From Bradyrhizobium sp. Ash2021 (GTDB lineage Bacteria > Pseudomonadota > Alphaproteobacteria > Rhizobiales > Xanthobacteraceae), in contig NZ_CP100604.1 of assembly GCF_031202265.1 (NCBI RefSeq), forward strand, positions 5,996,501-6,060,500: 64,000 nucleotides of DNA, read 5' to 3'. Positions 9,773 to 19,093 of the stretch are shown piece after piece. The position numbers were made by a program, and so were the translations under genes. The notes below the pieces were generated by a model, which searched no databases, had not been told where the DNA came from, and was given only the letters and a program-made list of their open reading frames with translations. Numbering within the stretch: the stretch's first letter is position 1; every line of letters begins with the position of its first letter.

Positions 9773-10527
9773 TCAGATGACATTTCCAAGAATGAAGGCC
9801 CCAACAACTACAAGCACGACCGATATGATCCAGCGTAAGGTCGCGCGCGGCACTAAATGCGCAAGCTCAAGGCAAGATCCGACAATCAAATACACTGCCA
9901 GAACGCCTCCCAACTCCAGGTTAAACTGTCCGTAGAGGACATTACCGAACGTTGCGACGATCGCGACCGGAAGCTGAATGACTTGACTCAGTCCGACGGC
10001 GACCAGCACCGGCACGCTCATGGAAATGATGATCGGCGCGACCACCAGCGGGCTCCCAGTGCCGCTGATTGATGATAAAAACCCGGTCCCCGCTCCGACG
10101 ATAAGCAGCCGCGTGTTGGATAGAGCGCGCTCGTGCCTGTCGGCCACCGCTTGCGCCCTTAGCGAATTGAGCCCCGACAAAACGTGAGAAGGCCAAGGCA
10201 CGCTTCTAGCAACAGCGGTTTGACGACGCTCACGGCCCATGCCCCGACGAACGCGGTCGGCGGCGCGCCCACGCACAGCCATGTCGCCATGCCCCAGCGG
10301 ATGGATCTGTTGTGCGCAAACACTGGCGTCGCGACGAGGCCCGACAAGACATACGCCATCATCGCCGCCGGAATGCTGATCTGAATTGGAACGTCGGCAA
10401 CAAACGCCAGCGCCGACACAAGAATAACACCGCCAATTCCGATGCACCCAATCATCAAACCTGACGTCAGCCCAAGAAGCACGATCCAGATCAGTTCCCA
10501 TATTGCCACCAAAGCATCGCATCCCAA
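9773..10527 (-). pseudogene. TauE/SafE-type permease, frameshifted
   Basis: The N-terminal half is in one frame (10527-10185, including GLMIGCIGIGGVILVSALAFV) and the C-terminal half in another (from SGLNSLRAQ to 9773, including GFLSSISGTGSPLVVAPIII). Both glycine-rich repeats typical of the TauE/SafE sulfite or sulfonate exporter family are present. The join needs a one-base shift near 10185. Either the gene is freshly broken or the sequence has an error. Sulfur-anion export would fit the sor genes further along. It is divergent from the LysR gene. Confidence 0.8.
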
Positions 10528-10662
10528 CCGCTTTGCACAATGACTTTATTGTGCGCTGCACCAAACACAGAGCCTATCGTACGTCGATCTCGATAAGTCT
10601 CGTCTATTTCAAAATTTCCGCTATTCTGACTTCGCACTCAACATCGCATCGAGCCCCTATAC

Positions 10663-11634
10663 ATGTTCCTTAGACAGTTTCGCTATCTAGTCGCCGTTGC
10701 GGAAGAACGCCATTTCGGCCGCGCCGCCCAGCGTTGCAATGTCACGCAACCGAGCCTTTCCAGCGGGATACGGCAACTTGAGTTCGAGCTCGGTGTACCG
10801 ATCTTCCTGCGCGGTCGCGGCCAGCGCTTCCAAGGACTGACGGCGGAAGGCGACCGCGTTGCGACATGGTCGCGTGCGGTGTTGGCCCACTGTGACGCGA
10901 TGCGCAAAGAAATCGATATTATGAAAAAAAACCTGACCGGGCATCTGCGCATGGGCGTGATGCCCTCGATGTCGCCGGTGCTGCCGTTCATGCTGCAGGG
11001 CCTCCGGGAGAAATATCCCGGTCTGCGCGTCGACGTCCAATTCATCGGTAACGAAGCGATGAAGCTTGGACTTAACAATTTCGCGCTTGACGTCGCGATG
11101 ACCTATCTCGACAAGGCGGATCTTGGACGCAAGAACACGCTGCCGGTCTACAGCGAGCAATTGAGCCTGCTCGTCCCCGACACTGCAGAATTCCAAAATC
11201 GCAAAACGATCACATGGAAGGAAGCTGCGCAGTACCCGCTTGCGATGCTGCGTTCGTCGATGCATGAGCGCCGGTTTGTCGACCAGGTGTTCGCTGGCGT
11301 CGGCTGTGTGCCGGAGGCGCAGATCGAATCTGAATCGATTTTGCACTTGATGTTCCAGGTCCAATTCACCGAACTTTGCACGATTATCCCGTCGCATTTC
11401 GCCCACGCGCCAGGGCTTCATCGCGGAACGCGCGCGCTCCCTCTGGTCGATCCGATCGTCAGTCAAGAGGTCGGTTTGTTCTGGACCGAAGGAGAGATCA
11501 TGCTGCCAATGGCCGGTGCTTTCGTTTCTATCGTACGCAAGATGAACAAGTCTGGTGAGTTGCGCAAACGCCTCGAAGGCGATCACGCCACCGTCTACGA
11601 CGGACCGACCAGGAGTCGCGCAACAACAATCTAG
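10663..11634 (+). CDS. LysR-family transcriptional regulator
   Basis: The N-terminal HTH is at residues 1-60 (LRQFRYLVAVAEERHFGRAAQRCNVTQPSLSSGIRQLE), followed by a periplasmic-binding-like effector domain containing GHLRMGVMPSMSPVLPFML and LSLLVPDT. Complete at 323 residues. It is transcribed away from the broken tauE-like gene with 135 bases between, the usual arrangement for a LysR regulator and its target, but that target is damaged. It may control other C1 or formate genes; nothing in the intergenic sequence settles this. Confidence 0.88.
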   Translation: MFLRQFRYLVAVAEERHFGRAAQRCNVTQPSLSSGIRQLEFELGVPIFLRGRGQRFQGLTAEGDRVATWSRAVLAHCDAMRKEIDIMKKNLTGHLRMGVMPSMSPVLPFMLQGLREKYPGLRVDVQFIGNEAMKLGLNNFALDVAMTYLDKADLGRKNTLPVYSEQLSLLVPDTAEFQNRKTITWKEAAQYPLAMLRSSMHERRFVDQVFAGVGCVPEAQIESESILHLMFQVQFTELCTIIPSHFAHAPGLHRGTRALPLVDPIVSQEVGLFWTEGEIMLPMAGAFVSIVRKMNKSGELRKRLEGDHATVYDGPTRSRATTI

Positions 11635-11671
11635 GGCGCGACTTCCACGCAAAAACCAAGCCCTATGAGCG

Positions 11672-12475
11672 TCACGCCCCCGCGATCGTCAGAAAGGCAA
11701 ATGCCGTTGCGGCCGGATCACTCGCGGCAAGCAGCTCCGACGCTGTCAAAATTGAGCGGCCTTTGCCGACCCCCGATCCGTTGCTCGCTGGTCGACCTCG
11801 GTAAAAATACGGCTCCGGGTTTTCCGCATCACCCGGCGAGAATCCGGCGTCCGGACGCGTCGATCCGATATTCGACGCGCATGAAAGATCGAGGGTCTGC
11901 GGCCAGCAGACAATGCAGGTATGTTCGGCGCCTGAGGTCCAGGCCGTCGCATCAAGTATCGCCGCAGCTTTCCGAAACCAGGCGGTCAGCTGCGCCAACG
12001 CCTGCTGACACGATTGTGGCGAATGGTCGGTGGCATCGCCGGTCATCAGACCGGGACTGTTGTACGGCAACTTCTTCGAGAACTTTGCGGGATCGATTCC
12101 GCGATGAAGAAGTTCGACCAGCAACCACGCCTCGGCCTCCGCCGGCGAGCGTTCTTCGGGATCAAAGATATGCGGCACCGCCTTTTTGTGCTCGTGAAAT
12201 TGCATTTCAAGAGTTGGCATGTGCAATGCGAGAATCAGGTTGTTGTCGAAAGGCTTCGTGACGAAGGTCGCGGAAGCGGGCCGGTACTCAAGGTACAGGC
12301 GCTCTTCCAGGGGGCTGGCTGGCACGTAACTATTTGCGATCCGGGCCAACCACTGCACGAGATTGATCGTCTCCGCCCTTGCTCTCGCAAGAGCATCGAG
12401 ATCGAGCGGCCGCACCGACTGCCAGCCCGCGGGACCCATCGCCGACCTTACAACCGTCTTAGCCAAACTTGTCAT
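11672..12475 (-). CDS. Conserved-looking protein of unknown function
   Basis: I do not recognise the family. The ATG at 12475 ([11 protein letters not shown]) overlaps the end of a reductase fragment by 17 bases, a typical operon overlap, which supports this start over the longer frame. The product (about 267 residues) is mostly hydrophilic, with no signal peptide, membrane segment or metal motif. Residues about 90-135 ([33 protein letters not shown]) look helical. The last 60 residues are low complexity and may be out of frame. It may have been an accessory protein of the oxygenase whose reductase precedes it. Confidence 0.45.
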   Translation of the reverse strand: MTSLAKTVVRSAMGPAGWQSVRPLDLDALARARAETINLVQWLARIANSYVPASPLEERLYLEYRPASATFVTKPFDNNLILALHMPTLEMQFHEHKKAVPHIFDPEERSPAEAEAWLLVELLHRGIDPAKFSKKLPYNSPGLMTGDATDHSPQSCQQALAQLTAWFRKAAAILDATAWTSGAEHTCIVCWPQTLDLSCASNIGSTRPDAGFSPGDAENPEPYFYRGRPASNGSGVGKGRSILTASELLAASDPAATAFAFLTIAGA

Positions 12476-12700
12476 ATCGAATGTCCTGACTGGGCAAGCC
12501 GCAAACAATCAGCCCGCGAATCGCACCGTCAACCATGATCGGCGGCCCTGCCACAAAGGCGATCGCGTCCCTGGCGCCGCCTGGCCATCACCTTGCCGGC
12601 GACCTCGTGAACCAAGCCGCTCGCGAGCCGGAGGACTGGGTAATCGGCATGAAAGGCAGTCATCGCGACTTCATCGGACAAGGCGATCGTGACTTCGAGA
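12459..12700 (-). pseudogene. C-terminal remnant of an FNR-type oxygenase reductase
   Basis: Two frames are needed. The upstream one gives [34 protein letters not shown]. After a shift near 12590 the other gives [19 protein letters not shown] and ends QDIRYDKFG. The AGPP-MVDGA and YDKF motifs are those of the NAD-binding end of ferredoxin-reductase-like subunits of multicomponent oxygenases. N-terminal FAD and [2Fe-2S] domains are missing. Confidence 0.55.
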
Positions 12701-13089
12701 TTGACAGTTGCCGTTACTTGAAGAAATCGTCATCAGCTTTGCTCACCTTGTCGTGGAATTTCCCTTCGTCCAGTCGCATCCCTGTACCCACAGCATGCCA
12801 GCATCGCCTATTTGGTAGAAAATCGTTCATCCAAATGACTCGATAGAGCAAGACTATTTTTGAACTTCATCTCTGGCGGATCAGGCAGTTTAGTATTTCC
12901 GCACGCCCGGAATGCGCGCAATTGAGCTGAAATGCATCTTTTATCCAAGTCATACCTAAAGCTCAGTCTATTGTTAGATAATTAGTTTCGATTGGCACCC
13001 ATCTAGCGTTTATGACGCCGTGGCACGTAAGATACCCACATAGGATCCGCTGAACGTTTATCAGTGGCGAACGTTTAGGGGCGAACGCC
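12701..13089. other. Intergenic stretch before the Rieske fragment
   Basis: No gene recognised. It is AT-richer than its surroundings. Just before the Rieske start there are two GAACGTTTA repeats about 20 bases apart, followed by a GCGAACG; their meaning is unknown. Confidence 0.4.
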
Positions 13090-13740
13090 GTGGCAGCGAA
13101 AAATCATGCTCAATGGGTCTCTGAACCCGAATTGAAGAGCAACGAATGGGTTGACAGCCGGATCTATTCCGACCCGAAGATCTTCGACGAAGAGCTCGAA
13201 AAGATATTCATCAAGGCTTGGATTCGACTTTATCACGAGTCAGAACTACCGAATGTTCACAATTTTCGTGCGACGTCGATCGCACGCGAGCCGATCATCG
13301 CATGCCGCGGGCCGGACAATGAAGTGCGCGCCTTCCTCGACGTCCGCCCGCATTGCGGCATGCTCATCGAGCGGCGCCCGGCCAGCAGCTTCCTCGAAGG
13401 CCAGCCTTCGGGCAATGCCAAACGCATGACACATGTTCCATGCGTGGCAGCTCAACATGACCGGAAGCTGCGTCTATGTCAGCCGCGCAACGGAAGGTTT
13501 CCAGGATCGCCTGACCAAGGAAGGCGTTGGCCTGCGCCGGCTGCGTTGCGAGGTGAGGTTCGGTGGATTCGTCTGGGTCAGTCTCGACCGAGGTCCGAGC
13601 CTCGATCGACGTAGATCTGTCTCTTCCTCGCCACGTCGAAAACATCACAGAAAGCGACAAAGCCAACGCGATCAAGATACAGGATCTGGAACTTCTGCAT
13701 CAGGAAGCCATGAAAGTCTTTTGTCCGCGGCAGTAAAGCA
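13090..13740 (+). pseudogene. Rieske-type ring-hydroxylating oxygenase alpha subunit, truncated and frameshifted
   Basis: The start is intact (AKNHAQWVSEPELKSNEWVDSRIYSDP..IFDEELEKIFIKAWIRLYHESELP) and matches the N-terminus of Rieske oxygenase large subunits. The Rieske motif is damaged: the first half reads HCGM rather than C-x-H-R-G, and the second half (HAWQLNMTGSCVYVSR) is only reached after a frame change near 13430. After LRCEVRFGGFVWVSLD the similarity ends and the catalytic iron domain is absent. It cannot be functional. With the reductase relic it suggests a lost oxygenase cluster. Confidence 0.75.
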
Positions 13741-13858
13741 GCCACGGACCTAATCGAAGCGTACTCAAAACGCGTCAATCAAGGATGACAAGCTGCTAAC
13801 CACATCAAGAACACCAGCACTCCGGAAATACGAATCGAATTAACCGAAGGAATTCTCC

Positions 13859-14767
13859 GTGACCGCAATCACTATCGACGGTAATGCAGTTGCTGCGAAG
13901 ATTCGCAACGAGTGCCGCGAGCGTGTAAAACGCCTTGTTGCTCGAGGCGCTACGCCGCCGGGCCTTGCTGTAATACTTGTTGGATCGGATCCCGCTTCAG
14001 AGGTCTATGTACGAAATAAGATTCGTGCCTGTAATGACGTTGGAATTCGTTCGCTGGAGCTTCGTTTTCCGCCCGACGTGAGCCAGCAAGTTGTCGTCGA
14101 AAAAATTGAGGATCTCAATCAAGATCCTTCCATTCACGGCATTCTTGTTCAACTGCCGCTGCCGCCTTCATTCGATATCGCCAAAATACTGCATACGATT
14201 TCCGTCGAGAAGGATGTCGACGGGTTTCATCTCTATAATGTTGGCGGACTCGTGGCCGGCGGAACGGTATTTCCGCCCTGCACACCCTATGGGGTTGTGA
14301 AGCTACTTGAACACGAGCGGATCCCGATCGAGGGCAAAAATGTCGTCGTGGTGGGAGCGAGCAATATCGTCGGCAAGCCAATGGCGCTGATGCTGATGCA
14401 GCATGAGGCGACCGTTAGCATCTGCCACGCCAAGACGAGAGATTTGGCGCAGTTCACAATCCTGGCTGATATTCTAATCGTAGCCGCCGGACGGCCGAGG
14501 CTCATTCTTCCCGAGATGGTGCGCACCGGCGCGGTGGTTATCGATGTGGGCATCAATCGTCTCAAGGATGGGACCTTGGTTGGCGACGTCGACTACGCTG
14601 GCGTCGCGGCGAAGGCATCCTACATCACGCCCGTGCCCGGCGGGGTTGGCCCCATGACGGTATCGATGCTGCTGTACAACACAATCGGATCCTGCGAACG
14701 ATGGCAGCAGCAAGTAACGATTCCAATTCCAACGAGTGGCATAAGCTCTCTGGTTGCCGCAAACTAG
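13859..14767 (+). CDS. folD: Methylene-THF dehydrogenase / methenyl-THF cyclohydrolase
   Basis: A complete 302-residue FolD. It begins with GTG, preceded by AAGGA eight bases upstream. Visible are the substrate-site segment SDPASEVYVRNKIRACNDVGI with the catalytic Lys of the Y-x3-K motif, GILVQLPLPPSF, DVDGFHLYNVGGL, the NADP-binding VVVGASNIVGKPMALMLMQ, and the terminal TPVPGGVGPMTVSMLL. It oxidises 5,10-methylene-THF to 10-formyl-THF in two steps. folC follows immediately, and fhs lies downstream of the IS66 insertion on the other strand; together they link methylene-THF to formate. Confidence 0.96.
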   Translation: MTAITIDGNAVAAKIRNECRERVKRLVARGATPPGLAVILVGSDPASEVYVRNKIRACNDVGIRSLELRFPPDVSQQVVVEKIEDLNQDPSIHGILVQLPLPPSFDIAKILHTISVEKDVDGFHLYNVGGLVAGGTVFPPCTPYGVVKLLEHERIPIEGKNVVVVGASNIVGKPMALMLMQHEATVSICHAKTRDLAQFTILADILIVAAGRPRLILPEMVRTGAVVIDVGINRLKDGTLVGDVDYAGVAAKASYITPVPGGVGPMTVSMLLYNTIGSCERWQQQVTIPIPTSGISSLVAAN

Positions 14768-14771
14768 GCCG

Positions 14772-16178
14772 ATGCCACTCGACCTTGGCCATTCGCTGGG
14801 CGGCGGCACAACAGACAGGCGGTGCCGCGCACGCGCGAACGCACCTGCCGCCAGACCTATAGATTCGCTTGCAGAAGTGATCGCGCGGCTGTCCGCGCTG
14901 CATCCGAACCGCATCGATCTCAGCCTCGACCGGATGCATCGGCTGCTCGAGCGGCTCGATCATCCCGAACTCCGGCTGCCGCCGGTGATCCACGTCGCCG
15001 GCACGAACGGCAAGGGCTCGACGGTCGCCTACTTGCGGGCGATCCTGGAAGCCGCCGGGCTACGCGTCCACGCCTATATCTCGCCCTATCTGGTACGGAT
15101 CAACGAATGCTTTCGGCTAGGCTGTGCCGGCGGCGGTGTGCTCGTCGGCGATGACGAGCTGAAGCGCGCGCTCGAACATTGCGAGCGGACCAATGCTGGC
15201 GCGCCGCTCACATTTTTCGAGGCGAAAACCGCGGCGGCGTTTTGGCTGTTCGCGCAGCATGAGGCCGACGTGCTGCTCCTGGAGGTCGGCCTCGGGGGCC
15301 GGCTGGATTCGACCAACGTGGTCGACGCGCCGCTCGCGACCGTCATCGCGCCCATCAGCACGGACCACACTGAATTTCTCGGCGATTCCCTGACGTCGAT
15401 TGCGGGCGAGAAGGCCGCCATTATCAAGCACAACGCGCCGGTGATCACGGCCGAGCAGCCGCCGGAAGCGATGGCGGTGATCAAGCAGCAGGCGAGGCAC
15501 CAGCGCGCGCCGCTCTATGCCGCCGGACAACAATGGCACGTCGGCGTCGAGCGCGGACGGCTGGTCTATCAGGACGATCGGGGCCTGATGGATCTCGCCG
15601 CGCCAAAGCTGTTCGGCCGACATCAGTTCAACAATGCCGGTCTTGCAATCGCGACCCTGCGCGCGATCGAAACGTTCAAGATCGGCCATGCCGCGTTCGA
15701 GGCTGGCGTCGTCAATGCCGAATGGCCGGCGCGGATGCAGCGCCTTTCGTCCGGCGCGCTGCTCGAGATGGGACCGCAAGGCTGCGAAATCTGGCTTGAC
15801 GGCGGGCACAATGCCGAAGGCGGACGCGTCGCTGCCGCGGCGCTGGGCGATCTCGAGGAGCGAGTGTCGCGCCCGCTGGTCGTGATCGCCGGCATGATGG
15901 GCAACAAGGATGCGAGCGGGTTTCTCGCCAATTTCGCCGGGCTGACGCGCCACATCATCGCCGTCGCGATACCCGGCCAGGATAATGCGATGCCGCCGGA
16001 CCGGCTAGCCGAAGCCGCGCGTACGCTCGGCATGCGCGTGGAAATTTCACCTGGAATCGAAGCCGCGCTGCACACGCTGACGCGGCTTGCGTACGAAGTG
16101 CCGCCGCGGATCCTGATCGCGGGATCGCTGTATCTTGCCGGCCACGTGCTGGCCTTTAACAGCACACCGCCGGGATGA
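14772..16178 (+). CDS. folC: Folylpolyglutamate synthase / dihydrofolate synthase
   Basis: A Mur-ligase-fold enzyme with P-loop HVAGTNGKGSTVAYLRAILEAAG near residue 75, FFEAKTAAAFWLFAQHEADVLLLEVGLGGRLDSTN, ISTDHTEFLGDS and LDGGHNAEGG. It adds glutamate to folates, holding cofactors in the cell and tuning enzyme affinity. The ATG at 14772 follows the folD stop by four bases; a TTG at 14754 would overlap folD. The first 35 residues are less conserved. A folD-folC pair in a C1 cluster is known from methyl-halide degraders, where it acts as a dedicated folate set. The IS66 block begins ten bases after the stop. Confidence 0.93.
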   Translation: MPLDLGHSLGGGTTDRRCRARANAPAARPIDSLAEVIARLSALHPNRIDLSLDRMHRLLERLDHPELRLPPVIHVAGTNGKGSTVAYLRAILEAAGLRVHAYISPYLVRINECFRLGCAGGGVLVGDDELKRALEHCERTNAGAPLTFFEAKTAAAFWLFAQHEADVLLLEVGLGGRLDSTNVVDAPLATVIAPISTDHTEFLGDSLTSIAGEKAAIIKHNAPVITAEQPPEAMAVIKQQARHQRAPLYAAGQQWHVGVERGRLVYQDDRGLMDLAAPKLFGRHQFNNAGLAIATLRAIETFKIGHAAFEAGVVNAEWPARMQRLSSGALLEMGPQGCEIWLDGGHNAEGGRVAAAALGDLEERVSRPLVVIAGMMGNKDASGFLANFAGLTRHIIAVAIPGQDNAMPPDRLAEAARTLGMRVEISPGIEAALHTLTRLAYEVPPRILIAGSLYLAGHVLAFNSTPPG

Positions 16179-16201
16179 CGGAATATGGTAAGCATCGTTT
16201 T

Positions 16202-16362
16202 CAGGCCACGGCCTTGAGGTCTTGACGTTTGCAGGCCCACGGAAGCAGCTGGTCGATCTCGTTGTTTGAGTGGCCGTTGACGATCCTGGTAAGGGCGTCA
16301 GTCAGGTAGACGGGCGGATCGACGTCGTTCAGCTTGCAGGTTTCGATCGGTGACGCGATGGC
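16202..16362 (-). pseudogene. IS66 TnpC C-terminal fragment
   Basis: The minus strand encodes PIETCKLNDVDPPVYLTDAL, then TRIVNGHSNNEIDQLLPW and a stop. This is the characteristic IS66 transposase end, opposite in orientation to the complete tnpC. Sequence from about 16363 to 16600 is unassigned. Confidence 0.8.
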
Positions 16363-16613
16363 GGGCCTGTGCTCGGCTATTCGGTTCGTTCGGTAGCCGA
16401 TTGTTTCCGGCGGGGCTCATGGTGGTGGTGCCCTACGCCGCCTCCGCTCCCGGCGACTTCTATCTGCCACCGCGAGCAAGGCGCCGGGCGCCTCTGGCCA
16501 CCTTACAAGTTCTACTCCGCCGGTCCAGAACAGCCTCTCGGCGGCTGAACAAACGTCTCCCTCCGGCGAGGGCCGCCTTGTTGGATTAGTCCAATTGGTG
16601 CGTAACAGTCCTT

Positions 16614-17009
16614 ATGGACAGCCATAAGCGCAGTACTCAGCTTGAACGGCTTGAGGTGGTCGAGACTGGTCGCCGGCGGCGCTGGTCGGATGACGAGAAG
16701 CTGCGGATCGTCACCGAGAGCTTTCAAGCGCCGCGCGCGATATCGTCGACGGCGAGACGCCATGGCATATCGCGTTCGTTGCTGATGACATGGCGGCGCT
16801 CGTTCGGTCCCGAGCCGATCAGCCCTCAAAGCGAGCAATCCGGCTTTGCGCGGGTCGTCCTTGCCGCTGAGGTCGATCCGGCGGTTGCTGCCACGCCGAC
16901 GAGCGGGCAGATGGTGATCGTCGTTGGCAGGGATCGTCGGGTGATTGTCGATGCCGGCGTCGATGCGGCCGCCCTGGCGCGGGTGCTGCAGGTTTTGGAG
17001 CGTCGATGA
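16614..17009 (+). CDS. tnpA: IS66 accessory protein TnpA
   Basis: A 131-residue protein with the IS66 Orf1 HTH: RRRRWSDDEKLRIVTESFQAPRAISSTARRHGISRSLLMTWRR. It is needed with TnpB for IS66 transposition. It overlaps tnpB by four bases, indicating translational coupling. Confidence 0.9.
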   Translation: MDSHKRSTQLERLEVVETGRRRRWSDDEKLRIVTESFQAPRAISSTARRHGISRSLLMTWRRSFGPEPISPQSEQSGFARVVLAAEVDPAVAATPTSGQMVIVVGRDRRVIVDAGVDAAALARVLQVLERR

Positions 17010-17353
17010 TCCCGATCTCTTCGAGCGCACGCATCTGGATTGCGACCGGCTACACTGACATGCGCAAGGGCATGCAGGGTTTGTCATTATTGGTGCAGGA
17101 AAACCTTGGTCGTGATCCGTTCGCCGGAGATGTCTTCGTGTTCCGCGGACGCGGCGGTTCGCTGATCAAGGCCTTGTGGCACGATGGAATTGGATTGTCG
17201 CTCTACGCCAAGCGGTTGGACCGTGGCCGTTTTGTCTGGCCGGTGACGGTGGGCGGTGTGGTGGGGCTGACCGCGGCGCAGATGAGTTATCTGCTGGAGG
17301 CGATCGACTGGCGCAACCCGCAGCACACGTGGCGGCCACAGAGCGCAGGATAG
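17006..17353 (+). CDS. tnpB: IS66 accessory protein TnpB
   Basis: 115 residues with the invariant family core IWIATGYTDMRKGMQGLSLLVQ, DVFVFRGRGGSLIKALWHDGIGLSLYAKRL and RFVWP. Complete, and coupled to tnpA by an ATGA overlap. Confidence 0.93.
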   Translation: MIPISSSARIWIATGYTDMRKGMQGLSLLVQENLGRDPFAGDVFVFRGRGGSLIKALWHDGIGLSLYAKRLDRGRFVWPVTVGGVVGLTAAQMSYLLEAIDWRNPQHTWRPQSAG

Positions 17354-17424
17354 GCTTAAAAAATGTTCTGAGGTGCGGAAGAAAAGACGCCTCAAATCGC
17401 CCCTTTTGTGATTCCATCAGGGCC

Positions 17425-19053
17425 ATGGGTGACGGCCTTGAATCGCTGCCAGACGACATCGAAACGCTGAAAGCGGCATTGATCGTTGCTCGCGCGGAGG
17501 CGGCGGCCGCCCGCGCTCGGCAATCCGACGACCAGGCATTGATCGCCCATCTGAAGCTGCAGATCGAGAAACTCAACCGCGACCGCTATGGCCCGCGCTC
17601 GGAGCGTACCGCGCGGCTATTGGATCAGCTCGAACTGACGCTGGAGGAGCTGGAGAGTTCGGCGACGGAGGACGAACTCGCAGCCGAAATGGCCGCGGCC
17701 AAAACCACGAAGGTGGCGTCGTTCACCCGCAAGCGGCCGTCACGTCAGCCGTTCCCGGAGCATCTGCCTCGCGAGCGGGTGATCGTACCGGGACCTGTGG
17801 CGTGTGCCTGCTGTGGCGGCGCGCAGCTGTCCAGGCTCGGCGAGGACATCACCGAGACGCTGGAGGTCATCCCGAAGTCCTGGAAGGTGATCCAGCACGT
17901 CCGCGAGAAGTTTACTTGCCGTGATTGCGAGAAGATCAGCCAGGCCCCGGCGCCGTTCCATGTGCTTGCCCGCGGCTGGGCGGGGCCAAGCCTGCTGGCG
18001 ATGGTGCTGTTCGAGAAGTTTGGTCAACATCAGCCGCTGAACCGGCAAGCAGAGCGCTATGCCAAGGAGGGCGTGCCGATCAGTCTGTCGACCCTGGCCG
18101 ACCAGGTCGGCGGCTGTACGGCGGCGCTGGCACCGTTGTTCAGGCGCCTCGAGGCCTATGTGCTGAGCGCCGAGCGATTGCACGGGGACGACACCACGGT
18201 CCCGGTCCTGGCCAAAGGCAAGACCGATACCGGCCGGATCTGGGTCTATGTGCGCGACGACAAGCCTTTTGGCGGGCAGGCCCCGCCGGGGGCGGTGTTC
18301 TATTACTCGCGCGATCGCGCCGGCGAGCATCCCCAGGCTCACTTGGCCAACTACAGTGGAATCTTCCAGGCTGACGCCTACGGCGGCTATGGCAAGCTCT
18401 ATGAGCTTGGCCGCACGCCTGGGCCTATCCTGGAAGCGGCCTGTTGGGTCCACGCCCGGCGGCCATTCTTCGTGATGGCCGATCTGGCCGAGAACGCGCG
18501 TCGCAAGGCTCAGGGCAAGAAGCCGGCAGTGATCTCGCCGCTGGCGCTGGAAACAGTCCGCCGGATCGACGCCCTGTTCGAGATCGAGCGGGCCATTAAC
18601 GGTCAGAGCGCCGAAAGGCGCAAGGCCGTCCGGCAGGAACTCAGCGCGCCGCTCGTGGCCGATCTGCAAGCCTGGATGCGCGCGCAACGCGCCAAGCTCT
18701 CGCGCGGCAACGATGTCGCCAAGGCCATGGACTACATGCTCAAGCGCTGGAGCGCATTTACCCGCTTCCTCGATGACGGCCGCATCTGCCTGTCAAACAA
18801 TGCGGCCGAGCGTGGCGTGCGCGGCATCGCTTTGGGTCGGAAGTCGTGGTTGTTCTGCGGCTCGGATCGCGGCGGCGAGCGGGCCGCGGTGATGTACAGC
18901 CTCATCGTCACCGCCAAGATGAACGACGTCGATCCGCAAGCCTGGCTCGCCGACGTTCTCGCGCGCATCGCCGAGCATCCTGTCCAAAGGCTCGACGAAC
19001 TGCTGCCATGGAATTGGCGCTCCGCCATCCGCAACGTTGATCAAGCAGCCTGA
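17425..19053 (+). CDS. tnpC: IS66 transposase TnpC
   Basis: 542 residues from the ATG at 17425; the open frame extends upstream into tnpB but the family begins here. It has an N-terminal coiled coil (LKLQIEKLNRDRYGPRSERTARLLDQLELTLEELE), a zinc-binding CACCGG and CRDCEK pair, and the DDE core with LHGDDTTVPVL, FQADAYGGYGKLYE and CLSNNAAERGVRGIALGRKSW. It ends WLADVLARIAEHPVQRLDELLPWNW. It appears complete. Confidence 0.95.
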   Translation: MGDGLESLPDDIETLKAALIVARAEAAAARARQSDDQALIAHLKLQIEKLNRDRYGPRSERTARLLDQLELTLEELESSATEDELAAEMAAAKTTKVASFTRKRPSRQPFPEHLPRERVIVPGPVACACCGGAQLSRLGEDITETLEVIPKSWKVIQHVREKFTCRDCEKISQAPAPFHVLARGWAGPSLLAMVLFEKFGQHQPLNRQAERYAKEGVPISLSTLADQVGGCTAALAPLFRRLEAYVLSAERLHGDDTTVPVLAKGKTDTGRIWVYVRDDKPFGGQAPPGAVFYYSRDRAGEHPQAHLANYSGIFQADAYGGYGKLYELGRTPGPILEAACWVHARRPFFVMADLAENARRKAQGKKPAVISPLALETVRRIDALFEIERAINGQSAERRKAVRQELSAPLVADLQAWMRAQRAKLSRGNDVAKAMDYMLKRWSAFTRFLDDGRICLSNNAAERGVRGIALGRKSWLFCGSDRGGERAAVMYSLIVTAKMNDVDPQAWLADVLARIAEHPVQRLDELLPWNWRSAIRNVDQAA

Positions 19054-19093
19054 GCCGAAAATGACCCGCGCGCGGTCTTCGCCGGATGCTTAC

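Larger units (their letters stand above)
16188..19093. mobile_element. IS66-family element (composite of two IS66 parts)
   Basis: The block begins with GTAAGCATC (16188) and ends with its inverse GATGCTTAC (19093), the expected type of IS66 terminal repeat. Inside are tnpA, tnpB and tnpC on the plus strand, plus the end of another tnpC on the minus strand at the left. The flanking 8-mers (GGAATATG and GAACAAAC) differ, so there is no target duplication. The block is therefore a hybrid, or one side was rearranged after insertion. Its right end interrupts the formate dehydrogenase beta relic. Confidence 0.75.

Noticed and set aside
17740..18687. 315-residue minus-strand ORF inside tnpC
   Set aside because: It is antisense to a complete IS66 transposase, with no family features.
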